Part shown: positions 6,743 through 14,857 of the stretch, piece after piece
Position numbering within the stretch: position 1 is the first letter of the stretch
Layout: every line of letters starts with the position of its first letter
NCBI GenBank assembly: GCA_017448975.1
Contig: JAFSKN010000012.1
Location: 1-57,523, forward strand
From: Clostridia bacterium
GTDB lineage: Bacteria > Bacillota > Clostridia > Christensenellales > Aristaeellaceae
Direction: 5' to 3'
DNA length: 57,523 bases
The notes under the pieces: model-generated
Seen by the model: the letters and a program-made list of their open reading frames with translations, nothing else
What the model was told of the DNA's origin: nothing
The model's database searches: none
Program-made: the position numbers and the translations under genes

Positions 6743-8509
6743 ATGACGAATGATATGAAACAGGGCCGACAAAGCGGCGCGGGGGAATGGATCAAAATCC
6801 TGGCCGCCGTGGGCGTGGTGCTTTTGGGCGGCCTGATTTACCTGATCGTCGGCGGCATTTTTTCCGGTATCGGCGTGCCGATGTGGGTGAGCGGCATTAT
6901 TGCCGCCGTAATCATCGTGCCGCTGACCTTGGGATGCCTGCTGAAATGGGATAAGCTGTACGGCGTGTACAAAAGCACCAACAAAATGGAAACCCTGCGG
7001 CTGAGCAAGACCGAAAAGAAAATTTACGGCCTGATGAGCATCGTGCTGGGCATTCCCGCGTTTTTCAAAAACTTAGGCCTGACCATCTGGAACGCCATCA
7101 AGGCGGCTTTCAGCGCCATCGGGAAGGAACTGGCCGACATCGGCTCCACCTTCGTGCACGGCGACTGGAAAACCAAGATTTCCTATGTGGTCATGGGCTT
7201 TGGCTGCCTGGCCCGGGGCCAGATCCTGCGGGGATTGCTGTTCCTGCTGTTTGAAGCGGTCTTTATCGGTTACATGATCCTCACCGGCAGCTACTGGCTT
7301 TCCATGCTGCCCTCCCTGGGCACCCAGGGCCCCACCAAGGAATATGACCTGATCCTGGACGTGGAAGTAACGGCTTATCACGACAATTCCTTCAAAATTC
7401 TGCTGTACGGCGTGCTGACCATCTTCTTCATCATCGCCTTCATCTATACCTGGCGCGTCAACATCAAGCAGAACAAGATGGCGGAAAAGATCCTGGCTTC
7501 CGGCAAAAAGCTGCGCAGCGGCAAGGAAGACCTGCGCTCCATGGTGGACGATCAGTTCCATAAGACGCTGCTGGCCCTGCCCCTGACCGGCATCCTGATC
7601 TTCACCGTGCTGCCCATCGTGTTCATGATCCTGGTGGCTTTCACCAACTATGACGGCGCTCATAACGGCTACACCAACAACCTGTTCACCTGGATGGGCC
7701 TGGATAACTTCAACACCATGCTCTCCTGGACGTCGGGCAAGGGCGGCAACACCCAGTCCTACGCCGCCACCTTCGGCGAAGTGCTGAGTTGGACGCTGAT
7801 TTGGGCTTTCTTCGCCACCTTCACCAACTATTTCCTGGGCATGTTCGTGGCCATGGCCATCAACAAGAAGGGCATCAAGTTCAAGAAGGGCTGGCGCACC
7901 ATCCTGGTGCTCACCATTGCCATTCCCCAGTTCATTTCCCTGCTGTACGTTTCCAAGATGTTCGCCCGCAACGGCCTGATCAACCAGTTCCTGATCGGCA
8001 TGGGCTGGATCAAGGAAGCCCTGCCCTTCTGGGAGGACGCCACCTGGGCCCGCATCACGGTGATCCTGCTGAATATCTGGATCGGTATTCCGTACCTGAT
8101 GCTGGTCACCACCGGTATCCTGATGAACATTCCCGCGGACCTGTACGAATCGGCCCGTATCGACGGCGCTAACGCCTGGCAGCAGTACCAGAAAATCACC
8201 CTGCCCTATATGCTGTTCGTTACCGGCCCTTACCTGCTCACCAGCTTTACGGGCAACATGAACAACTTCAACGTAATCTTCCTGCTCACCGGCGGCGCGC
8301 CCACCAACGCGGCAGCCTCTTCGGCGTCGGGCAACGTGGGCTATACCGACCTGCTGATCACCTGGCTGTTTAAGATCACCACCGGCGCGGAAAGCCAGTA
8401 TTACTTAGCCTCCGTGGTTGGTATCCTGGTGTTCGTGGTGGTGGCGGTCATTTCCCTGGTGGTTTACAACATCCTGCCGTCTATCAAGAATGAGGAGGAT
8501 TTCCAGTGA
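6743..8509 (+). CDS. malF: Maltodextrin ABC permease, MalF-type, long N-terminus
   Basis: A 588-aa membrane subunit of the importer. The C-terminal half (from about residue 275) is a normal binding-protein-dependent permease core with an EAA loop (ADLYESARIDGANAWQQY near 470) that contacts the ATPase. The N-terminal 270 residues are an extension with several hydrophobic segments (about 19-38, 45-64, 92-110, 150-190, 213-235) and linking basic stretches. E. coli MalF is about 514 aa, so this version is longer. GGGGAGG lies about 11 nt before the ATG. The stop overlaps the malG start (TGATG). Confidence 0.88.
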   Translation: MTNDMKQGRQSGAGEWIKILAAVGVVLLGGLIYLIVGGIFSGIGVPMWVSGIIAAVIIVPLTLGCLLKWDKLYGVYKSTNKMETLRLSKTEKKIYGLMSIVLGIPAFFKNLGLTIWNAIKAAFSAIGKELADIGSTFVHGDWKTKISYVVMGFGCLARGQILRGLLFLLFEAVFIGYMILTGSYWLSMLPSLGTQGPTKEYDLILDVEVTAYHDNSFKILLYGVLTIFFIIAFIYTWRVNIKQNKMAEKILASGKKLRSGKEDLRSMVDDQFHKTLLALPLTGILIFTVLPIVFMILVAFTNYDGAHNGYTNNLFTWMGLDNFNTMLSWTSGKGGNTQSYAATFGEVLSWTLIWAFFATFTNYFLGMFVAMAINKKGIKFKKGWRTILVLTIAIPQFISLLYVSKMFARNGLINQFLIGMGWIKEALPFWEDATWARITVILLNIWIGIPYLMLVTTGILMNIPADLYESARIDGANAWQQYQKITLPYMLFVTGPYLLTSFTGNMNNFNVIFLLTGGAPTNAAASSASGNVGYTDLLITWLFKITTGAESQYYLASVVGILVFVVVAVISLVVYNILPSIKNEEDFQ

Positions 8510-9387
8510 TGAGCGAAAATAACGTCACGGCAGGAAAGCGCCATATGGGTTTGAAAGCCTCCCGCGTTCTCGCCAATTCCACCATCTATCTGGTGCTGGT
8601 GATAATCAGCGTGATCTGGCTGATCCCCTTCGTGTGCATCCTGCTGCAAAGCTTCCGGGTGGAAAGCACCTATCAGGTGGGCTACGTGATGCCCCAGCAG
8701 TGGGGGCTGGACAACTACAAAAACCTGTTCCAGACCGACTTTCCCCGCTGGTATGTGAACACCTTTGTCACAGCGCTGGTCACCGCCGCGCTGCAGACCG
8801 TGATCGTGCTTTGCATGAGCTACACCCTCTCCCGTTTCCGGTTTAAGATGAGAAAGCCCCTCATGAGCTTTATGCTGATCTTAGGCATGTTCCCCGGCAT
8901 GCTGTCCATGATCATCCTGTACCGCGTGCTCAAGGATCTGGGCCTGACCCAGGCCAACGCAGTGCCCGGCCTGATCCTGGTGTATGTGGCTTCCTCCGGT
9001 ATGGGCTATTACGTGTCCAAGGGCTTCTTTGACACCATTCCCAAATCCCTGGACGAAGCGGCCCGGGTGGACGGCGCGACGCGCTTCCAGGTGCTGAAAA
9101 AGATCATTCTGCCTTTGTCCAAACCCATCGTGATCTATACCGTGCTGACGGCTTTCATGGGCCCCTGGGGCGACTATGTGTTCGCCCGGTACATATCCTT
9201 CGGCACATCGGCGGGCATGAACGTGGCCGTGGGCCTGTATAACTGGCTGAACAAGGATCAGATCGCCACACGCTATACCATGTTCTGCGCCGGCGGCGTG
9301 CTGGTGGCCATCCCCGTGGCCGTGCTGTTCATGTGCCTGCAGCGGTACTATGTGGAAGGCGTCACCGGCGGAGCGGTCAAGGGATGA
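8509..9387 (+). CDS. malG: Maltodextrin ABC permease, MalG-type
   Basis: A 292-aa inner-membrane permease pairing with MalF. Six membrane segments are visible, with the EAA motif IPKSLDEAARVDGATRFQVL at about residues 175-195. Length is normal for MalG. The ATG at 8509 overlaps the malF stop; a GTG one codon earlier is also possible because GGAGG (8494-8498) is 7 nt from it and 10 nt from the ATG. A 230-nt gap with ordered hairpins follows before the ATPase gene. Confidence 0.9.
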   Translation: MSENNVTAGKRHMGLKASRVLANSTIYLVLVIISVIWLIPFVCILLQSFRVESTYQVGYVMPQQWGLDNYKNLFQTDFPRWYVNTFVTALVTAALQTVIVLCMSYTLSRFRFKMRKPLMSFMLILGMFPGMLSMIILYRVLKDLGLTQANAVPGLILVYVASSGMGYYVSKGFFDTIPKSLDEAARVDGATRFQVLKKIILPLSKPIVIYTVLTAFMGPWGDYVFARYISFGTSAGMNVAVGLYNWLNKDQIATRYTMFCAGGVLVAIPVAVLFMCLQRYYVEGVTGGAVKG

Positions 9388-9412
9388 ACCGCCGATTGTC
9401 GCCAGTGGACGA

Positions 9413-9452
9413 AGCCCAAATTGCCGCCTGTGGCGGAAATACCATTTGGGCT
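9413..9452 (+). promoter_or_regulatory. Nested hairpin after malG
   Basis: AGCCCAAAT (9413-9421) pairs with ATTTGGGCT (9444-9452), and inside it CCGCC (9424-9428) pairs with GGCGG (9432-9436). There is no U tail, so it is not a plain terminator. It is the first of three hairpins between malG and msmX. Confidence 0.65.
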
Positions 9453-9516
9453 GAGATCAACCGAAAGGGAGCAATCTCCCCATGAAGGGGAGTTGCGACC
9501 ATTGAGGTTGCGGACG
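9453..9516 (+). repeat. Structured repeat unit 1 in the malG-msmX gap
   Basis: First copy of a tandem repeat with a 78-nt period. The core hairpin 9471-9496 has a GCAA/TTGC base, a single bulged T, a six-pair upper stem (CTCCCC/GGGGAG) and an ATGAA loop. A second possible pairing, GTTGCG (9492-9497) with CGCAAC (9515-9520), would compete with the base of this hairpin. Confidence 0.75.
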
Positions 9517-9531
9517 CAACAAATCGGCGGT

Positions 9532-9594
9532 GAAATCAGCCGAAACGAGCGATCTGCCCATGAAGGGCAGTCGCGACGATTGAGGCTGCGGACG
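9532..9594 (+). repeat. Structured repeat unit 2 in the malG-msmX gap
   Basis: Second copy, hairpin 9549-9574. Relative to unit 1 two base pairs have changed on both sides at once: A9473-T9494 is G9551-C9572, and C9478-G9490 is G9556-C9568. Bulge, loop ATGAA and the downstream ATTGAGG(T/C)TGCGGACG block are kept. It ends 25 nt before the msmX start. The paired changes argue that the RNA structure is under selection. Confidence 0.75.
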
Positions 9595-9619
9595 GTATAT
9601 TGAAAGGAGAGAAACCTTT

Positions 9620-10750
9620 ATGGCAAGCGTAAAGCTCACCGATGTAAAAAAGGTGTATGACAATAACGTGACGGCTGTGCACGATTTTAACCTGGACATC
9701 AAGGACAAGGAATTCGTGGTGTTCGTCGGCCCCTCCGGCTGCGGCAAATCCACCACCATGCGCATGATCGCCGGTTTGGAAGACATTTCCGGCGGCACGG
9801 TGGAAATCGACGGCGTGGTGGTCAACGACCTGCAGCCCAAGGACCGCGATATCGCCATGGTGTTCCAGAATTACGCCCTGTACCCCCACATGACGGTGTA
9901 TGACAACATCGCATTCTCCCTGCGGCTCAAGAAAATGCCGGAGGATGAGATTTACGAAAAGGTCACCAACGCCGCGGAAGTGCTGGGCATTACTGAATAC
10001 CTGACCCGCAAGCCCCGCGCCCTGTCCGGCGGCCAACGCCAGCGCGTGGCCATCGGCCGCGCCATGGTGCGCAATTCCAAAGTGTTCCTGATGGACGAAC
10101 CGCTGTCCAACCTGGATGCCAAGCTGCGCAATCAGATGCGCGCCGAAATCATTCTGCTGCGAAAAAAACTGGACACAACCTTCATCTACGTGACCCATGA
10201 CCAGACCGAGGCCATGACCTTGGGTGACCGCATCGTGATCATGCACGACGGCTACATCGAGCAGGTGGGCACGCCCATGGAAGTGTTCGAGATGCCCCGG
10301 AACGTGTTTGTGGCGGAATTCATCGGCGCGCCTAAGATGAACCTGATGGAAACCGAGTTGGAATGCAGCGGCGGCAAGTACTACGTGCGTCCCTTCGGCG
10401 CCAAGATCGAAGTGACCGGCAGCAAGGCGGAAGAACTGCAAAAGAAGGGCGTCGGCAGCCGCAAGGTGCTGCTGGGCGTGCGGCCCGAGCATATCACCCT
10501 TGCCGACGCTTCCGCCGAGGACGCCATCCCCTGCAAGCTGGAAGTCAACGAAATGATGGGCAGCGAACTGCATCTGCACGTGTACACGCCGGACGAAACC
10601 CGCCTGATCGTGCGCGTGCCCACCATCAACCTGTCCGCCGAGAAGCGCAGGGCCATGGTTTACGGCGCGCAGCTGTATATCACCTTCGAGGGCAAGGTCA
10701 TGCACTTCTTCGACAAGGAAACCACCAAGAATCTGATCTACGGTGATTGA
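9620..10750 (+). CDS. msmX: Sugar ABC importer ATPase, MsmX/UgpC type
   Basis: A 376-aa ATPase that would energise the MalF/MalG permease and perhaps other sugar importers. Walker A GPSGCGKST is at residues 37-45, the signature LSGGQRQR near 135, Walker B VFLMDEP near 155, and the switch His in VTHDQ near 193. The C-terminal third is the regulatory OB-fold (MOP) domain, seen in MalK-type subunits (PKMNLMETELE, LGVRPEHI). AAGGAGAGAAACCTTT precedes the ATG. It is the fourth gene of the operon, separated from malG by structured repeats that could tune its expression. Confidence 0.93.
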   Translation: MASVKLTDVKKVYDNNVTAVHDFNLDIKDKEFVVFVGPSGCGKSTTMRMIAGLEDISGGTVEIDGVVVNDLQPKDRDIAMVFQNYALYPHMTVYDNIAFSLRLKKMPEDEIYEKVTNAAEVLGITEYLTRKPRALSGGQRQRVAIGRAMVRNSKVFLMDEPLSNLDAKLRNQMRAEIILLRKKLDTTFIYVTHDQTEAMTLGDRIVIMHDGYIEQVGTPMEVFEMPRNVFVAEFIGAPKMNLMETELECSGGKYYVRPFGAKIEVTGSKAEELQKKGVGSRKVLLGVRPEHITLADASAEDAIPCKLEVNEMMGSELHLHVYTPDETRLIVRVPTINLSAEKRRAMVYGAQLYITFEGKVMHFFDKETTKNLIYGD

Positions 10751-10775
10751 CAGAAAAAGCGGAATGGATTAAGAT

Positions 10776-10816
10776 GGGGGAGACCGCGCTTTTCCCAAAA
10801 AAGCACGGCCTCCCCC
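10776..10816 (+). terminator. Hairpin after msmX
   Basis: GGGGGAG (10776-10782) pairs with CTCCCCC (10810-10816), with inner CCG/CGG and GCTTTT/AAAAGC pairs and a CCCAA loop. No U tail follows, so partial termination or mRNA protection is more likely than full termination. Confidence 0.5.
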
Positions 10817-10851
10817 GTGCGAATCGGGCTGGAGGAAAGGATGGGTGATCG

Positions 10852-11157
10852 ATGCCGGAGACGGTCTTTTATTTCATGATGGAAGCCGTTCCGGGCGCAG
10901 GCACCGAAGAAGCCCGGGACTGCGGCGGCGCGTTCATCAACTGCTGGGTCAAGGCGGAGAATGAGGAAACGGCGCGGAGGAAGGCCCGCAGGTACGTGGA
11001 AGAAGAAAACTGGACGTTCCTCCGGGAGGAAGACGCGTTTATCGCACGGCGGGAATTCTACGCGGACGAGCCCGAGTCGCTGGAATGCTTCGACGAAGCC
11101 CGTGAATACGGGCTGTCCGCCGCCTTTTATATGTGGCCCAAGGGCCGGGACGCATGA
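10852..11157 (+). CDS. Hypothetical protein in the maltodextrin operon
   Basis: A 101-aa acidic soluble protein, not recognised. It has no signal peptide or membrane segment. The sequence shows a beta strand start (PETVFYFMMEAVPG), two cysteines at about 24 and 31, a helix rich in Glu and Arg (NEETARRKARRYVEEEN) and an aromatic C-terminus (AAFYMWPKGRDA). A purine-rich GGAGGAAAGGATGG stretch precedes the ATG. It lies between msmX and malQ on the same strand, so a role in glucan metabolism is possible but not shown. Confidence 0.7.
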   Translation: MPETVFYFMMEAVPGAGTEEARDCGGAFINCWVKAENEETARRKARRYVEEENWTFLREEDAFIARREFYADEPESLECFDEAREYGLSAAFYMWPKGRDA

Positions 11158-11229
11158 ACCCACGGTCAATTCCGGTTCTTCACAGCGCCAGTCAAACCGA
11201 TATTTTCTGAACGAAAGGACGAAAACGAC

Positions 11230-12711
11230 ATGCGGCAGAGCGGTATTTTGATGCACATCACCTCGCTTCCCGGCCCGGACGGCATCGGCAGCTTGGGGAA
11301 GGAAGCCTACGAATTCGCCGATTTTCTCCACGCCTCCGGCATGGGCATCTGGCAGGTGCTGCCCATGGGGCCCACGGGCTATGGGGAATCCCCCTACCAG
11401 TCCCCCAGCACCTTCGCGGGCAATCCCCTGGTGATTTCTTTGGATAAGCTGGCCGAAGCGGGCTATCTGGATCTGGAGGGGGAAGAACGCTACACCCCGG
11501 AAAACTTAGAGCAGGTGGATTACGCCGCGGTGCAGGAGCATAAAACCCGGCTGCTGCGCAAAGCCTTTGCCCAGTCCGAAAGGAAACTGAAAAAGGCCAT
11601 CGCTAAATTCCAGGAAGAAAACGAATGGGTGTACGATTACGCCCTTTTCGCCGCCATTAAAGCCCATTTCAATCTGATGATGTGGACCAAGTGGCCCGAT
11701 GAAGGCGCGCGCATGCGGGACCCCGAAACCCTGAAAAAGTATGAAAAGAAGCTGGACAAGGAAATCCGCTTCCATATGTGGTGCCAGTACATCTTCGCCC
11801 AGCAGTGGAAGGAACTGAAAACCTATGTAAACGGCCTTGGCATCAAGCTGTTCGGCGATATCCCCATTTATGTGGCCGAGGACAGCGCCGACACCTGGAC
11901 CAAGCCCGAAGTGTTCCAGCTGGATAAGGATCGGGTGCCCCGCCGGGTGGCGGGCGTGCCGCCGGATTACTTCTCCGAGGACGGCCAGCTGTGGGGCAAT
12001 CCCCTGTACCGCTGGTCCTACCTGAAGCAGAAGGGCTATGACTGGTGGGTGAAACGCTTAGGCCACTTGAGCAAAATGTACGATATGATCCGCGTGGACC
12101 ATTTCATCGGCTTCGCCAGATACTATTCCATCCCTCACGGGGCCGCTTCCGCCAAAACGGGCCGGTACATCGACGGGCCGGGGAAGGATTTGTTCATCAC
12201 CCTGAACAAGAAGCTGCCGGGGCTGGACATCGTGGCCGAAGACCTGGGCCTGGTGACCGACCAGGTGCGGGAGCTGATCGCCTTTACCGGTTATCCGGGC
12301 ATGAAGGTGCTGTCCTTCGCTTTCGGCGCGGATGATTCCAACGTGCATATCCCGGAAAACATTCCGGAGAACACCGCCTATTACACCGGCACCCACGATA
12401 ACGTGACCGCCCTGGCCCGCGTGAAGAACTGCACCCCGGAGGAGCTGAACAGCGCCAAGGAAATCGCCGGGTTTGAAAAGTTCAAGGACGCGCCCTGGGC
12501 CTTTATCCGCACGGTGTACGAGAGCAAAGCCCGCATCGCCATGGCCCCCATGCAGGACGTGCTGGGCCTGGACGATTGGGCCACCATGAACCGCCCCGGC
12601 ACCGTGGGCGGAAACTGGCTGTGGCGCATGAAGCCCGGCCAGACCACGGAGGCTTTGGCGGAAAAGCTCAAGCGCCTGAACCGGGACACCAAGCGGCAAA
12701 CGGAGGAATAA
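11230..12711 (+). CDS. malQ: 4-alpha-glucanotransferase (GH77)
   Basis: A 493-aa cytosolic amylomaltase that transfers maltooligosaccharide units between 1,4-glucans and releases glucose. It begins MRQSGILMHITSLPGPDGIG, the usual GH77 start. Conserved blocks include GESPYQSPSTFAGNPL (about 55-70), GDIPIYVAEDSADTW (about 212-226), the nucleophile region IRVDHFIGFARYY (about 286-298), VAEDLG with the acid Glu (about 338), and GTHDN (about 389-393). Length is normal. AAAGGACGAAAACGAC precedes the ATG. It completes the path from imported dextrins to glucose and is probably transcribed from the malE promoter. Confidence 0.95.
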   Translation: MRQSGILMHITSLPGPDGIGSLGKEAYEFADFLHASGMGIWQVLPMGPTGYGESPYQSPSTFAGNPLVISLDKLAEAGYLDLEGEERYTPENLEQVDYAAVQEHKTRLLRKAFAQSERKLKKAIAKFQEENEWVYDYALFAAIKAHFNLMMWTKWPDEGARMRDPETLKKYEKKLDKEIRFHMWCQYIFAQQWKELKTYVNGLGIKLFGDIPIYVAEDSADTWTKPEVFQLDKDRVPRRVAGVPPDYFSEDGQLWGNPLYRWSYLKQKGYDWWVKRLGHLSKMYDMIRVDHFIGFARYYSIPHGAASAKTGRYIDGPGKDLFITLNKKLPGLDIVAEDLGLVTDQVRELIAFTGYPGMKVLSFAFGADDSNVHIPENIPENTAYYTGTHDNVTALARVKNCTPEELNSAKEIAGFEKFKDAPWAFIRTVYESKARIAMAPMQDVLGLDDWATMNRPGTVGGNWLWRMKPGQTTEALAEKLKRLNRDTKRQTEE

Positions 12712-12791
12712 GAAATACCGGGGAGAAAAACCCCTCTTCCGAGAAAGCGACAAGGTATCTGCGTCATTTTGCAAATATTTGAAAAAGAGGG

Positions 12792-12820
12792 TTGACAATT
12801 CTCCGGGATACGGGTATACT
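12792..12820 (+). promoter_or_regulatory. SigA promoter of the exporter attenuator operon
   Basis: Perfect TTGACA (12792-12797), 17-base spacer, TATACT (12815-12820). It stands 35 nt before the leader peptide start and is one of the strongest promoters in the window. Confidence 0.8.
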
Positions 12821-12854
12821 TGGAACGAAATTTGAAGGAAAGGAGGCCGCGGGA

Positions 12855-12941
12855 ATGTACAGCAATATTCGGAAAATGATTGTTCTGTTTGCAACCAAGG
12901 GGTATCTCTGTGTATTTTTGCGGCCTGACAAAGCCTGCTGA
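12855..12941 (+). CDS. 28-codon leader peptide upstream of the ABC exporter
   Basis: A short frame with AAAGGAGG 9 nt before its ATG. It starts MYSNIRKMIVLF and ends FLRPDKAC before TGA. It lies between the promoter and an intrinsic terminator that ends 34 nt before the exporter gene. The layout is like bmrB, the leader peptide in front of bmrCD in B. subtilis, where ribosome stalling by translation inhibitors relieves termination. A CCTTG block just after the stop (12945-12949) can pair with CAAGG (12966-12970), the left edge of the terminator, giving a possible antiterminator. Sequence of the peptide itself is not matched to a known leader. Confidence 0.65.
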   Translation: MYSNIRKMIVLFATKGYLCVFLRPDKAC

Positions 12942-12966
12942 ACGCCTTGCGCGGAAGCGGGATTAC

Positions 12967-13000
12967 AAGGTCATCGGCTGCAAAGCGGATGGCCTTTTTT
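12967..13000 (+). terminator. Intrinsic terminator (attenuator) before the exporter genes
   Basis: AAGGTCATC (12967-12975) pairs with GATGGCCTT (12988-12996) with one G-U pair; an inner GCT/AGC stem closes a GCAA tetraloop. A run of six T follows from 12995. It lies inside the operon leader, between the leader peptide and the first exporter gene. Confidence 0.75.
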
Positions 13001-13033
13001 CATACTTCGTTTTCGGATTGGGAGGGATTTCCT

Positions 13034-14857
13034 ATGGAACAGCGGAAGCCGCGCCTGATGGGAAAGCTGATTGGCGATAACAAATGGTATTTTATCGCGG
13101 CGCTGGTGTGCACGGTGTTTACCGTTGCCATCGAGTTTATTACGCCCATTATTTTAGCGGAAACCATGGACCATTATTTGCTGGGCGAAGCCAGCCGCAT
13201 GCCGGTCTTTGTGAACGCCTGGATCGATTCCCTGGGCGGCAGGGAATTTATGATCGGCCATCTGTGGATCGCGGGGATCGTGCTGGTGGGGCTGAACGTG
13301 CTGAACGGCGTTTTCGGCTTCATCAAAGGCCGTTTCCAGGCGGTGGCTGGAGAAAACGTTTCTCTGACCCTGCGGGATAGGCTGTACAGCCACATCCAGC
13401 GCCTGCCCTACGCCTACCATGTGAAGGCGGAAACGGGCGACTTGGTGCAGCGCTGCACCTCGGACGTGGAAACCGTGCGGCGTTTCCTGGCAACGCAAAT
13501 GATGCAGGTGGTGAACGCCCTGCTCATGGTCGCCATTGCCTTGGGTTATATGTTCAGCGAGAACGTGAAAATCACCCTGATCAGCATGGTCATGATTCCG
13601 GGCCTGTTCCTGTTCGCCTGGCTGTTTTTCCGGTGGGTGATCAAGAACTTCCGCCTGTCCGACGAGGCGGAGGGCAAAATGAGCGCCGTTTTGCAGGAAA
13701 ACCTGACCGGCGTGCGGGTGGTGCGCGCTTTCGGCCAGCAGGAATACGAGGTGGAGAAGTTCGATCAGGCTTCCTCCGATTTCCGGAAGAAAACCTTCAA
13801 GCTCTGCAACCTGCTGGCGGTTTATTGGGCCACCAGCGACTTGATGAGCATGCTGCAGTCCATGATGACCCTGCTGGCCTGCGTGTATTTCGCCATTCAG
13901 GGCGAAATCACCGTGGGCGGCCTGATCATCTTCACAAGCTATATCTGGAAGCTGCTGTTTCCCATCCGCCAGTTGGGCCGCATTTTGAGCGACGCGGGCA
14001 AAAGCAAGGTGGCTCTGGACCGCATTCAGGAGATTTTGGGCGTGCCGGAGGAACCGGAAGAGCCCGACGCCGTCAAGCCATCCCTCAAAGGCGATATCGT
14101 GTTCGATCACGTCACCTTCGGCTATGACAGCGGCAAGGACGTGCTGCGGGACATGAGCTTCACCATTCCGGCCGGAAAAACGGTGGCCATTTTGGGGGCG
14201 ACGGGCAGCGGAAAATCCACTGTGGCCCACCTGATCCAGCGGCTGTTTGACGTAAAGAAGGGCGAAATCCGCATCGGCGGCACGCCCATCAACCAAATCG
14301 ACCGGTATTACCTGCGCTCCCGGGTGGGCCTGGTGTTGCAGGAACCCTTCCTGTATTCCAAAACGCTGAAAGAAAACGTGGCCATCGCCCTGCGGAACGC
14401 TTCCGACGCGGACATCGACCGTGCGGTGACCGACGCCGCTGCCAAGGAATTTATCCTGGACAGCGAAAAAGGCTTTGACACTTTGGTTGGCGAACGGGGC
14501 GTGACCCTGTCCGGCGGACAGAAGCAGCGCATCGCTATCGCCCGCACGCTGATGAAGGACAACGATATTCTGATTTTCGACGATTCCCTGTCCGCCGTGG
14601 ACACGGAAACCGACGCCCAGATCCGCGCGGCGCTGAAAAAGCGCAGCAAGGATACCACCACCATCATCATCAGCCATCGGGTGGTGACGCTTTCCCAGGC
14701 GGATTTGATTTTGGTCATGGAGGACGGAAAAATCACCGAGCAGGGCACCCACAATGAGCTGATCCACTCCGGCGGCCTGTACAGCAGGATTTTCAACATC
14801 CAATCCGCCTTGGAAGAAGAATTCAAAGAGGAGAAAAACAGCTATGCAGCAGTTTGA
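13034..14857 (+). CDS. ABC exporter half-transporter, degenerate-site subunit (BmrC-like)
   Basis: A 607-aa fused membrane-ATPase protein. Six membrane helices span about residues 15-310. Walker A GATGSGKST is near 390, the signature LSGGQKQR near 492 is canonical, but the Walker B end reads LIFDDSLSAVD, with Asp in place of the catalytic Glu. That is the mark of the degenerate half of heterodimeric exporters such as BmrCD, LmrCD and TM287/288. The start at 13034 has GGGAGG 8 nt upstream; an in-frame upstream codon at 12947 lacks such a site and lies in the attenuator. It overlaps the partner gene by 14 nt. Likely role is drug or lipid export. Confidence 0.92.
   Translation: MEQRKPRLMGKLIGDNKWYFIAALVCTVFTVAIEFITPIILAETMDHYLLGEASRMPVFVNAWIDSLGGREFMIGHLWIAGIVLVGLNVLNGVFGFIKGRFQAVAGENVSLTLRDRLYSHIQRLPYAYHVKAETGDLVQRCTSDVETVRRFLATQMMQVVNALLMVAIALGYMFSENVKITLISMVMIPGLFLFAWLFFRWVIKNFRLSDEAEGKMSAVLQENLTGVRVVRAFGQQEYEVEKFDQASSDFRKKTFKLCNLLAVYWATSDLMSMLQSMMTLLACVYFAIQGEITVGGLIIFTSYIWKLLFPIRQLGRILSDAGKSKVALDRIQEILGVPEEPEEPDAVKPSLKGDIVFDHVTFGYDSGKDVLRDMSFTIPAGKTVAILGATGSGKSTVAHLIQRLFDVKKGEIRIGGTPINQIDRYYLRSRVGLVLQEPFLYSKTLKENVAIALRNASDADIDRAVTDAAAKEFILDSEKGFDTLVGERGVTLSGGQKQRIAIARTLMKDNDILIFDDSLSAVDTETDAQIRAALKKRSKDTTTIIISHRVVTLSQADLILVMEDGKITEQGTHNELIHSGGLYSRIFNIQSALEEEFKEEKNSYAAV

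Noticed and set aside
9453-9594. CRISPR-like tandem repeat
   Set aside because: Only two units, with covarying stems and no spacers or cas genes.
13154-14803. 549-codon minus-strand frame opposite the ABC exporter
   Set aside because: Antisense shadow of conserved ABC motifs; no ribosome site and no known domain.
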